A stretch of DNA of 64,000 bases, taken from NCBI RefSeq assembly GCF_007754155.1, contig NZ_CP037423.1:1922001-1986000 (forward strand). Direction: 5' to 3'. The notes under the pieces were generated by a model that was not told the DNA's origin, searched no databases, and saw only the letters and a list, made by a program, of their open reading frames with translations. Shown in pieces: positions 54,580 to 62,868 of this stretch (the first letter of the stretch is position 1; every line of letters begins with the position of its first letter). Both the position numbers and the translations under genes were made by a program. The stretch comes from Stieleria neptunia (GTDB taxonomy: Bacteria; Planctomycetota; Planctomycetia; Pirellulales; Pirellulaceae).

Positions 54580-56343
54580 ATGTCACGACCTAGCGACGAT
54601 AGGATCATCGAATCCATCCGGCTCTATCGCGAAGCCCTCGATGAGACCCAAGCCCTGTACATCGAAGGGGGCCAACTGGTACGCGGATCCTACGGCTGGC
54701 TGGGAGGCGGTGATGATCCCGATGCGGCGTCGCTCGCAGAGCAGATGAATGAGCTGCATCAGGGATTCCTGATGAAAGTCTTCGCGACCGTTGTGCCCGA
54801 CGCGAGTGCCAAGAACCTGGAACAGCGGCAACTCGGCCGCGTGTTGCTGGAACACATTTGGGGCAAATCGGTGCTGGGCAGCCAACTGCACGAAGCCGTT
54901 GATTGGCTGATTCGAGCGGCAGATGATTTCCAGTGGTCGGACTTGGTGCGTCCGTTCGTCGAACTGCCGGAACTCCGCGGCCACTGGGGCGAACTGGAAA
55001 CAGTGGCCATGCGGATGGCAACCCTGTTGACGTCGGTCGACGGAACGGTCAGCGCGTCGGACAACGAACGGATCGATTGGATGAAGCAACAATTCGATAT
55101 CGCCCGCGGCCGCGCGCCGGAAACGTTGGTCAGCGAGACCGACACGTCCAACGCGCGCGATGCCCTGAAGTGGTTGCGCGAAGAAGCCAAGCGGCTCCGG
55201 GAAGGCGTCGGGCCGACCGCCGCCGAGAAACCGACTCCGGTTGCCGGCCCGGGCGGAGCCGTGGGAACCGTCGCCGCCCCCAGGCCGGATGACCGCGCAA
55301 GCGACGACCAACCGATCGATGAACGGACACCCGAACAGCGGCTGGCCGATGCCAAGGCCAAGCTGGACAGCCTGGTCGGATTGGAGAACATCAAAGACCA
55401 GATCACGACGTTGACCAATTTTTTGGCGATGGAGCGTCGCCGCAAAGAGCTGGATTTGCCGACATCACGTCCCAGTTTGCACATGGCCTTTGTCGGCAAC
55501 CCGGGAACCGGCAAGACGACGGTCGCTCGCATCATCGCCGAGATCTATGGGGCGCTGGGGATTTTGGAAAAAGGTCATCTGGTGGAAACCGATCGCAGCG
55601 GGCTGGTCGCCGAATACGCCGGACAAACCGGACCCAAGACCAATGCCAAGATCGACGAAGCACTCGACGGCGTGTTGTTTATCGACGAAGCCTACACGTT
55701 GATCGACGAGAGCGGCCAAGACCAGTACGGCCGCGAAGCGATTCAGACGCTGCTCAAACGCATGGAAGATCAACGCGACCGATTGGTCGTGATCCTGGCG
55801 GGATATCCCGTGGAGATGCGGCAGATGATCCGCAGCAATCCGGGGCTGAGCAGTCGCGTCGGGACGACGATGCAGTTCTCGGATTATTCGCCCGAAGCGT
55901 TGTGCCGGATCTTTGAGTTGATCGCCAACAAGTCAAAGTACGCCCTGCCGACCGAATCACGTCGTCGACTGCTGCGCGGATTCACCTACTTGTACGCCAA
56001 ACGCGATCGGCATTTCGGCAACGGACGGACTTCGCGTAACAGTCTCGAACGCAGTGTTCGCCGATTGGCCAATCGGGTCGCGACGGTCGAAGAGGTGACG
56101 CGAGAGTTGTTGACGACGTTGGAACCGGAGGACATTGAAGTGGCGGGCGTGGATCCGGTGCACTTAAAGGCCATGGCGGCCGAGCCGGGCAAGGTGCGTG
56201 TCGAGTGCAAGGGCATCCCGCAAGTCATCGACGATCAACAGTTGGGAACCGAAGTCCAATGCGAGTCTTGCGGCGAGCCGTTTTTCGCCGACTGGGGCGA
56301 GCCCGTCTTGGAACTCCCCGCGGGCGAGGAAGAAGCGTTGTAG
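54580..56343 (+). CDS. CbbX/CfxQ-like AAA+ ATPase with TerB-like N-terminus and C-terminal zinc-knuckle
   Basis: A 587-residue protein. Residues 1 to about 220 are helical, with LTSVDGTVSASDNERIDWMK resembling the TerB tellurite-resistance fold. After a Pro/Ala-rich linker, the AAA+ module (about 265-530) has LDSLVGLENIKDQI, Walker A VGNPGTGKTTVAR, Walker B GVLFIDEAYTL, and an Arg finger region NPGLSSRVGTTMQFSDYS. This is the CbbX/EccA-like group. The C-terminus has CESCGEPF, a possible half zinc ribbon. CbbX remodels Rubisco and EccA serves type VII secretion; neither partner is here, so the client is unknown. The ATG at 54580 was chosen because the upstream frame overlaps the MOSC gene. Confidence 0.85.
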   Translation: MSRPSDDRIIESIRLYREALDETQALYIEGGQLVRGSYGWLGGGDDPDAASLAEQMNELHQGFLMKVFATVVPDASAKNLEQRQLGRVLLEHIWGKSVLGSQLHEAVDWLIRAADDFQWSDLVRPFVELPELRGHWGELETVAMRMATLLTSVDGTVSASDNERIDWMKQQFDIARGRAPETLVSETDTSNARDALKWLREEAKRLREGVGPTAAEKPTPVAGPGGAVGTVAAPRPDDRASDDQPIDERTPEQRLADAKAKLDSLVGLENIKDQITTLTNFLAMERRRKELDLPTSRPSLHMAFVGNPGTGKTTVARIIAEIYGALGILEKGHLVETDRSGLVAEYAGQTGPKTNAKIDEALDGVLFIDEAYTLIDESGQDQYGREAIQTLLKRMEDQRDRLVVILAGYPVEMRQMIRSNPGLSSRVGTTMQFSDYSPEALCRIFELIANKSKYALPTESRRRLLRGFTYLYAKRDRHFGNGRTSRNSLERSVRRLANRVATVEEVTRELLTTLEPEDIEVAGVDPVHLKAMAAEPGKVRVECKGIPQVIDDQQLGTEVQCESCGEPFFADWGEPVLELPAGEEEAL

Positions 56344-56347
56344 TCAT

Positions 56348-56638
56348 GTTCAACCCCGTTGGGGTTGGCGGCCTGGAGGTGGGCGAGACTTGGGGTGCGC
56401 TATCGCGACCCCAAGCTTTGTTGTGGCACGCCGCTGGCGTGACGGCCGCGATGCGGGCCGTGTGGCGTGGGTCAATTCACAGACGCCGTCGGCGTCACAC
56501 TGCGGAGCGGTGAAACAACACAGCCCGGGGTCGCGGAGCGCACCCCGGGTTAGTTGCCAATCATGGCAGGGAACCCCAGCGGGGTTCAACAAGGGTCGGC
56601 CGGCGCGAACGGCGTCGGTGAATCGGCGGGTGCACCGT
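56348..56638. repeat. 291-base structured repeat, copy 1
   Basis: The copy starts gttcaaccccgttggggttg and ends near gaaccccagcggggttcaac plus a short tail, so its two borders are inverted repeats of each other. Inside are hairpins around cttggggtgcgctatcgcg-accccaag and cccggggtcgcggagcgc-accccggg. It is separated from copies 2-5 by the Y1 transposase gene. Confidence 0.9.
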
Positions 56639-56640
56639 AT

Positions 56641-57093
56641 TCAATCCCAGACGTACCGTTCGTCGATTTCAATCTGGTAGCGTTTGCAAATCCTCCGAAA
56701 CTCGTCTTGGAACGATTCTTTGCGATGATGAATTTCCTGGTCGCGGATGTACTCCGTCAATCCGTCGACGTGTCCAGGGCTGATCGAAAACGCACCATAG
56801 CCCGTTTGCCAATAGAAATTCCTGATGGACGATTCTTCTTTGATCCAATCACTGCTCGGGCGCTTGAGTGACTGGACGAATTTTGCGATGTCGATCGTCT
56901 TGCCGAGCCGGCATAACAAGTGAACATGGTCTTCGACTCCACCTATGATCACGGCCGGGCAACCTTGTTTGTTGCAGATACCAGCTTTGTACGCGAACAG
57001 CCGTTGCCGAAATTCAGGGTCCTTCAAGAAGGGCCTTCGGCACTTCGTCGAATAGATGAGGTGGACGTAGATTTGAACCAGTGATTGCCCCAC
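56641..57093 (-). CDS. IS200/IS605-type Y1 (HUH) transposase TnpA
   Basis: A 150-residue protein. The N-terminal strand VQIYVHLIYSTKCRRPF is followed by the HUH motif in GGVEDHVHLLCRLG. The catalytic Tyr lies in LTEYIRDQEIHHRKESFQDE, and the usual C-terminus IDERYVWD is intact. Such enzymes cut and join single-stranded DNA at hairpins. No tnpB/IscB/ncRNA partner is present. It is flanked directly by 291-base hairpin repeats, which may be its substrates or its landing site. The upstream bases 57094-57210 show no other gene. Confidence 0.9.
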   Translation of the reverse strand: MGQSLVQIYVHLIYSTKCRRPFLKDPEFRQRLFAYKAGICNKQGCPAVIIGGVEDHVHLLCRLGKTIDIAKFVQSLKRPSSDWIKEESSIRNFYWQTGYGAFSISPGHVDGLTEYIRDQEIHHRKESFQDEFRRICKRYQIEIDERYVWD

Positions 57094-57214
57094 TTGATCG
57101 CCTCCAGTGATTTGCCATGTGATCCAACCGCCGCAAATTCCATTTGATTGATCTGTATAGCATCAGCGGCGTCTTTAGCAAAAAAAATCTGCCAGTTTGG
57201 GGGTGTCGAATCGT

Positions 57215-58300
57215 GTTCAACCCCGTTGGGGTTGGTGGCCCGGTGGCGGACGGGACTTGGGGTGCGCTATCGCGACCCCAAGCTTTGTTGTGGCACGCCG
57301 CTGGCGTGACGGCCGCGATGCGGGCCGTGTGGCGTGCGTCAATTCACAGACGCCGTCGGCGTCACACCGCAGAGCGGTGAAACAACACAGCCCGGGGTCG
57401 CGGAGCGCACCCCGGGTAGGTTGCCAATCATGGCAGGGAACCCCAACGGGGTTCAACAATGCACGGCCGGCGCGAACGGCGTTGGTGAATCGGCGGGTGC
57501 GTCGTGTTCAACCCCGTTGGGGTTGGCGGCCCGGTGGCGGACGGGACTTGGGGTGCGCTATCGCGACCCCAAGCTTTGTTGTGGCACGCCGCTGGGGTGA
57601 CGGCCGCGATGCGGACCGTGTGGCGTGCGTCAATTCACAGACGCCGTCGGCGTCACACCGCGGAGCGGTGAAACAGCACAGCCCGGGGTCGCGGAGCGCA
57701 CCCCGGGTAGGTTGCCAATCATGGCAGGGAACCCCAACGGGGTTCAACAATGCACGGCCGGCGCGAACGGCGTCGGTGAATCGGCGGGTGCGTCGTGTTC
57801 AACCCGGTTGGGGTTGGCGGCCCGGTGGCGACGGGGACTTGGGGTGCGCTACCGCGACCCCAAGCTTTGTTGTGTGACACGCCGCTGGCGTGGTGGCCGC
57901 GACGCGGGCCGTGAGGCGTGCGTCAATTCACAGACGCCGTCGGCGTCACACCGCGGAGCGGTGAAACAACACAGCCCGGGGTCGCGAAGCGCACCCCGGG
58001 TAGGTTGCCAATCATGTCAGGGAACCCCAACGGGGTTCAACAAGGGTCGGCCGGCGCGAACGGCGTCGGTGAATCGGCGGGTGCGTCGTGTTCAACCCCG
58101 TTGGGGTTGGCGGCCCGGTGGCGACGGGACTTGGGGGGCGCTACCGCGACCCCAAGCTTTGTTGTGGCACGCCGCTGGCGTGACGGCCGCGATGCGGGCC
58201 GTGTGGCGTGCGTCAATTCACAGACGCCGTCGGCGTCACACCGCAGAGCGGTGAAACAACACAGCCCGGGGTCGCGTAGCGCACCCCGGGTTAGTTGCTC
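57215..58300. repeat. 291-base structured repeat, tandem copies 2 to 5
   Basis: Copies start at 57215, 57506, 57797 and 58090 (spacing 291, 291, 293). The last is cut short after the cccggggt hairpin at about 58300. Copies are more than 90% alike by eye. Since 291 is a multiple of three, several frames stay open through the array, but the predicted proteins (WRDGRDAGR-type repeats) are by-products. No gene is supported here. Confidence 0.9.
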
Positions 58301-58306
58301 GATCGA

Positions 58307-58933
58307 CTACGCAAGACGACGTTTTCTTCTTCCCACAACGCAGGCAGTTCCGACCGCGGTCAAGAAAGCTAGCGATGACGGTTCAGGAACCGCGGTGATC
58401 AACGACAACGATCTCGTTCGAATCGACGCGTCATCGATATTCTTCCCGGCACCCACTCCAGCAAAATCACTTGCTCCGCTTCGGGGGTCAAGCAGCTCGA
58501 ATACAGTTCGGCCGGCAGTCGGTGCGGTCAGCTGGACAGTCGCCAGCGTAGACTCAAATACTCCATTTCCGCGATCAGTGGTCGGTGCCACAACGCCGAA
58601 GATATTCGCTCCACCGACAGTATCATCAGTATTAAAAGTCGTTAATTGAAAGTTGGGTCGCGATGTGATCGAGAACGTTCCATCGCCTCCCGTTGAGCTA
58701 ATCATAAACCCGAACGCGCCTAATCCTGTTGCACCTATGTTGGGATCGTCCGGTGCAGTAACAGTCTCTCTTAGAATCACGTCTGCAAGCAACTGATCCT
58801 GAGGCGCGACGTTGTATTCTAAATCAAGTGAATCACCACGCGACGTGCGAAGAAACAGGTCGTAGACGATTGCAGAATGGCACACCGTGCCCATTGCAAC
58901 GAACAGGCAAAGACAGGTAATCAATCGCATCAT
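58307..58933 (-). CDS. PEP-CTERM sorted exported protein
   Basis: A 208-residue protein. The signal peptide spans residues 1-20 (LITCLCLFVAMGTVCHS). A beta-rich body follows (VYDLFLRTSRGDSLDLEYN). The C-terminus VPEPSSLAFLTAVGTACVV followed by GRRKRR is a PEP-CTERM signal: a PEP motif, a membrane helix, then a basic tail. Proteins with it are processed by exosortase and anchored or released at the surface; no exosortase gene lies in this window. The gene ends directly against the truncated fifth 291-base repeat. Confidence 0.88.
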   Translation of the reverse strand: MMRLITCLCLFVAMGTVCHSAIVYDLFLRTSRGDSLDLEYNVAPQDQLLADVILRETVTAPDDPNIGATGLGAFGFMISSTGGDGTFSITSRPNFQLTTFNTDDTVGGANIFGVVAPTTDRGNGVFESTLATVQLTAPTAGRTVFELLDPRSGASDFAGVGAGKNIDDASIRTRSLSLITAVPEPSSLAFLTAVGTACVVGRRKRRLA

Positions 58934-58972
58934 ATTAGAGTCTCGTGATGACTACGCTTAGGAAGAAAAAAA

Positions 58973-61783
58973 TTAGGGTCGAGCAGCTTGTGAGGAGAAT
59001 GCAACGCCGAAGAAGTCGAACAAATCAAGTGTGTCAATCACGCCGTTGCCCTCGCCATCCATATCAGGGCGTGGCGTTCCAAATTGAAACGCCGGTGCGA
59101 AGTGATCGAATAAATCTATCGTATCAACAACCCCATCGCCGTTCCCATCGCCATAGAGCCTGAAAAAATCGTCATTATCTGCTGCTGGAACAGCCGCGTT
59201 ATGCCCGCCGAATTCATAGTCGGCCGCCATTGGCGTCCCGCCGCTAACTACATTTGCAGCAAGGATATCTAGCTTATAATTCCCGTCTGCGAGTGAATTT
59301 CCGAGAGCTCCTACTCCCTCCCTCGCCACTGTCGACGCCCCGGCAAACGTTAACGTTGCGATCGTCTTGCCGGGAACACTAGTGGTGTCCTTCGCGACGT
59401 TAATTGTACCAACGGGGGTTCCGGTGTCAACCTGGGTAATTTGAAAGGCATTGTCCAGTGTGGTTTCGTCCACTACCGAGTCAAACGTCACCGTCACCGA
59501 AGTGATCTGTGACCGAGTCGGACTTCCGTCGTTGATCTGTATCGATTCGACCGCGGGTGGGGGAACAATCGTCGTCTCAGCGGAGGCCGTGTTGTTGCCG
59601 GTGTTGGTATCCACGATGCCGGCTCCGGCCGTTGCCGTCGCCGCGACGGTTGTTGGGCTGGTCGCTCCGGCGGCGATGGTTGCCGTGACGCGGTAGATCA
59701 CTTTGTCGCCGGGTCCGAGGTCCAGGATTTCGTTGATCGCGCCGGCTCCGTTGGTGGTCGTCGAACCGCGACCAAAGACGACATAGCTTTCGCCGGCGAG
59801 GATCTTGCTGGACGGTGATGCGAAGGGAGCCCCGATGATCAGATCGTCAAATCCATCATCGTTCACGTCACCGGCGGCCCCGACGGCATCGCCGGCAAGC
59901 TCCGACAACAGTGCGTCGCGTCCTTCGATCAGGAACCCGTTGGTGCCGTCGAGCGTCTCCAGGCCGATCGGCGATGACAGTCCGCTACTGCCGAAGATGA
60001 CGTAACCGCCGCCGGGTAGAGTCGTTTGCGTCGGGGGATCACCTGGTTCCTGGATGGTGGCCTCGGGAAGTCCGACCAACAGGTCTGGAGTCCCATCGCC
60101 GTTGACATCACCGGCACCGCTGACACGCATGGACAACGGATAATCTGGCGTCGGCGCGTCGATGACCAAGCCCGCGGTTCCGTTCAATCCCGAAATGTCG
60201 AGGTCCGCGGCGAAGGTGTTGTTGCCATACAAGACATAACTGCGTGACGCGACGGTGTCTCCGACAGGTGGGACGAAGATCGCATCGGCCATCAACAGAT
60301 CGTCGATTCCATCGTTGTTGAAGTCGCCGATCCCGGCGACGCCGGTGCCGAAGTTGTGTCCGGCTCGCGGTGCGTCGATGGAAAATCCGTTGTTCCCATC
60401 GAGAGCGGTGACACTGATCGGTGAGGTGAAGGCGGGGTCCGCAGGAACCTTTCCGTAGACCACGTAAACGCGTCCGGAATCATCACCACCGTTGAAAGAC
60501 GACTCCACCGCACCGATGACCACGTCATCGGCTCCGTCATTGTTGATGTCACCGGCCGCGTCGACGCTGATGCCCAACAAATCGCCGACGCCGGCGGTGG
60601 AGATTTCAAAACCGTTCGGCCCCGTCAACGCTGCCAAGTCGACGGTTGCGCCCAACGATGCGGAACCGAATACGACGTAAGCGGCACCGACGGTGTCACG
60701 TTCGCCGGCCGAGCCGCCAGGCGTCGGAACTGACTTTCCAGGCGCACCGATGATGATGTCCGCGATCCCGTCACCGTTGACGTCTTCCGCACCGGAGACG
60801 CTGGTGCCGAGTGCATCTTCTGCACCGAGTCCGGCGATGGAGACACCATCGGTGCTTGCCAAGGTCGCCAAGTCCAATTGGCCCCCGAGCGTCGGCTTGC
60901 CGTAAACGACGAACACCTGCCCGGCATCGGACAAGCCGCCGGGGTCGGCCCCGGGAGCCCCGATGATCAGGTCGTCGATGTTGTCGCCGTTGATGTCACC
61001 GGCGTTGTCGACGGACGTGCCAGCGTTGCTTCCGGCACTCGCACCGTGGATGGTGAGCCCGTCCGCTGACGCCAACGTTGCCAGATCAATCTGGGCAGGG
61101 AACCCGGTGTCCGAACCAAAAACGACGTAGATTTCACCGTTTTGTCCGCTGCCAGAGATGTCCGGTTCGGTGGCACCAATGATGAAGTCGTCGATTCCAT
61201 CGTTATTGAAGTCTCCCGAGCCGGAGACCGAGAAACCTGAGCGGTCGCCGGCCTCAACGCCCGGCAGTGAGATGCCGCTGCTTGTATCTAAATCGGCAGC
61301 CGCGATCACCGCCGGTTGGGCACGAATGACTTCTCGTTCCCATTGGATACCCGTCAGCCCGGCGTCAAAGGTCACGGCTAAAGTCGATGCGGTGGCGTCG
61401 CCAAAGCCGACGCTGTTTTCGAACGTGATCTCCGAGCTGAACGCGGCGCCCGGTGCTAGCGGCCCGGTGGGCTGGTTCAGAATCAGAACCGACAGGTCGA
61501 CGTCGCCGTCAGCCTCCAGCGGTGGCGGTGCCAGTTCGCCTTCGGCAAGCCCGGTCGACTTAAATGCCAGACAGACTTCACGTCCCTCCTGGGTCAACAC
61601 CGTGTTACCAAACTGGGCTTGTTCCGCCGTCGGGAGTGCGTCGGCGAATGCCGTATCCCCGGCAAGCAACTGCCGCGATTCGAGTTGCTCTACCAAAACC
61701 CGTCGGCGTTGACGCGAAGAAACCGAGGCACGAGGAACGGAACCTCTCCGAGGAAATTGACGGAGCGACATGAAGCGTCTCAT
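58973..61783 (-). CDS. Surface protein with seven FG-GAP repeats and C-terminal dockerin-like module
   Basis: About 936 residues from the ATG at 61783 (ATG 61771 is also possible). The N-terminus carries the planctomycete motif VLVEQLESRQLLAGD. Seven FG-GAP/integrin-alpha repeats follow, with calcium loops such as DFNNDGIDDFIIGA, DINGDNIDDLIIGA and DVNGDGIADIIIGA. They alternate with YVVFG or YVVYG strands, enough for a complete seven-bladed propeller. A CARDB-like segment and an SbsA-type Ig follow. The end has dockerin-like loops GDGNGDGVVDTIDLFDHF and DMDGEGNGVIDTLDLFDFFG. It is probably an adhesin or matrix protein; calcium is needed for folding by analogy. Confidence 0.88.
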   Translation of the reverse strand: MRRFMSLRQFPRRGSVPRASVSSRQRRRVLVEQLESRQLLAGDTAFADALPTAEQAQFGNTVLTQEGREVCLAFKSTGLAEGELAPPPLEADGDVDLSVLILNQPTGPLAPGAAFSSEITFENSVGFGDATASTLAVTFDAGLTGIQWEREVIRAQPAVIAAADLDTSSGISLPGVEAGDRSGFSVSGSGDFNNDGIDDFIIGATEPDISGSGQNGEIYVVFGSDTGFPAQIDLATLASADGLTIHGASAGSNAGTSVDNAGDINGDNIDDLIIGAPGADPGGLSDAGQVFVVYGKPTLGGQLDLATLASTDGVSIAGLGAEDALGTSVSGAEDVNGDGIADIIIGAPGKSVPTPGGSAGERDTVGAAYVVFGSASLGATVDLAALTGPNGFEISTAGVGDLLGISVDAAGDINNDGADDVVIGAVESSFNGGDDSGRVYVVYGKVPADPAFTSPISVTALDGNNGFSIDAPRAGHNFGTGVAGIGDFNNDGIDDLLMADAIFVPPVGDTVASRSYVLYGNNTFAADLDISGLNGTAGLVIDAPTPDYPLSMRVSGAGDVNGDGTPDLLVGLPEATIQEPGDPPTQTTLPGGGYVIFGSSGLSSPIGLETLDGTNGFLIEGRDALLSELAGDAVGAAGDVNDDGFDDLIIGAPFASPSSKILAGESYVVFGRGSTTTNGAGAINEILDLGPGDKVIYRVTATIAAGATSPTTVAATATAGAGIVDTNTGNNTASAETTIVPPPAVESIQINDGSPTRSQITSVTVTFDSVVDETTLDNAFQITQVDTGTPVGTINVAKDTTSVPGKTIATLTFAGASTVAREGVGALGNSLADGNYKLDILAANVVSGGTPMAADYEFGGHNAAVPAADNDDFFRLYGDGNGDGVVDTIDLFDHFAPAFQFGTPRPDMDGEGNGVIDTLDLFDFFGVAFSSQAARP

Positions 61784-61952
61784 GATGGGGAGATCGGGCC
61801 GAGGGGTCAGTGACCAGACCGTAGCGGTTGCAGGAGTTGGGAGGACTGCGACAATAACCCCTCCACAAGCTGGTGTCAAATATTTGTCCGCGGCTCCTCG
61901 CGATTGCTCCACACCACAAAAAATGCGGAGTTGATTGCGTGGTTTTGCCGCA

Positions 61953-62705
61953 TCAACGCTCTAACGGCTTGATCCAGATGTTCTTGAATTGAACCAGACT
62001 GGATGCGGGTTTGAGTTTGCCGTCTTTTCCGGGCCCGCCGTGGTGCTGCAACACGATCGGGCCCCGTTCTGGAATGCCCGGCAATTTCGCCTGCTCCAGA
62101 ACCAGGTGGTCATTCAAGAGCACCGTGACCCTGTCTCCGATCAAAATGATCACAAACGAATTCCACTCCCCGATCGGTTTGTCGGCGTTGATCCGCGGGG
62201 TGACGCCGGCGCGGATTTCCGGCGGCGTGTTGGGGTTGTTGCGAATCCCATACACCTCGCCCGAACCGACCGGCCAATGCCAGATGTTCAGCTGCGCTTG
62301 GGGATGCCCGCGCAGGTAGATCCCCGAGTCGGCATTGGGCATCTTGATCGTCAGTTTCTGGCCGGCGGCATCGGTCAGGTAGCTTCCGTCGCCGAGCACG
62401 ATCGGGACGTCGTAGGACCCGGAGGCTTCTTTGATCCGCCAATCGATCTTCAAGATGAAGTCGCCGTACTCCGCGGCGGTCTTCAGGTTTCGGTCGCCGG
62501 TTGCCTCGCTGCGTGCGTCGTAGTCGATGACGCCGGCGACGACTTTCCAATGGCCGTTGTCGCCGTCGGGGATCACCCAACCGGAGAGGTCTTCGCCGTT
62601 GAACAGCGACTGATAGCCGTCTTCGGTCTCATACTGAGCGTTGGCGCCAACGCTCCACAGAAGGTTGCTGACAACCAGCAGGACGATGGATTGAGACAGC
62701 CGCAT
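61953..62705 (-). CDS. Secreted DUF1080 (3-keto-disaccharide hydrolase-like) protein
   Basis: A 250-residue protein with signal peptide (residues 4-23, IVLLVVSNLLWSVGANA). The DUF1080/concanavalin-like fold shows YQSLFNGEDLSGW near the start, then AEYGDFILKIDWRIKE, SGIYLRGHPQAQLNIWHW, GEWNSFVI and GPIVLQHHG. Members of this family in planctomycetes and Bacteroidetes act on sugars, some as 3-keto-glycoside hydrolases or lyases. The substrate is unknown. Its gene stands alone here. Confidence 0.88.
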   Translation of the reverse strand: MRLSQSIVLLVVSNLLWSVGANAQYETEDGYQSLFNGEDLSGWVIPDGDNGHWKVVAGVIDYDARSEATGDRNLKTAAEYGDFILKIDWRIKEASGSYDVPIVLGDGSYLTDAAGQKLTIKMPNADSGIYLRGHPQAQLNIWHWPVGSGEVYGIRNNPNTPPEIRAGVTPRINADKPIGEWNSFVIILIGDRVTVLLNDHLVLEQAKLPGIPERGPIVLQHHGGPGKDGKLKPASSLVQFKNIWIKPLER

Positions 62706-62868
62706 GATGATGCTCCGAAAGGTGCTGGGGAATTAGAACGCGGTAGTGTAACCTCGTTGTCCGACGCGTGCCGCTTGGCGGCCGACCGCTTTCGCATTCC
62801 AACCCAACGTCTGACTCTTGACGCTTTCCTCCAACACCACCGCCACCGATGCACCCGCGACGGAGTCG

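Noticed and set aside
56641..57093. IS605/OMEGA system with a TnpB or IscB nuclease
   Set aside because: Only the Y1 transposase is present; flanking DNA is repeat array and holds no nuclease gene.
57197..58254. Long open frames with WRDGRDAGR-type protein repeats across the 291-base array
   Set aside because: They exist because the repeat length is a multiple of three. The same stretches are open in several frames and both strands, and the DNA is built of hairpins.
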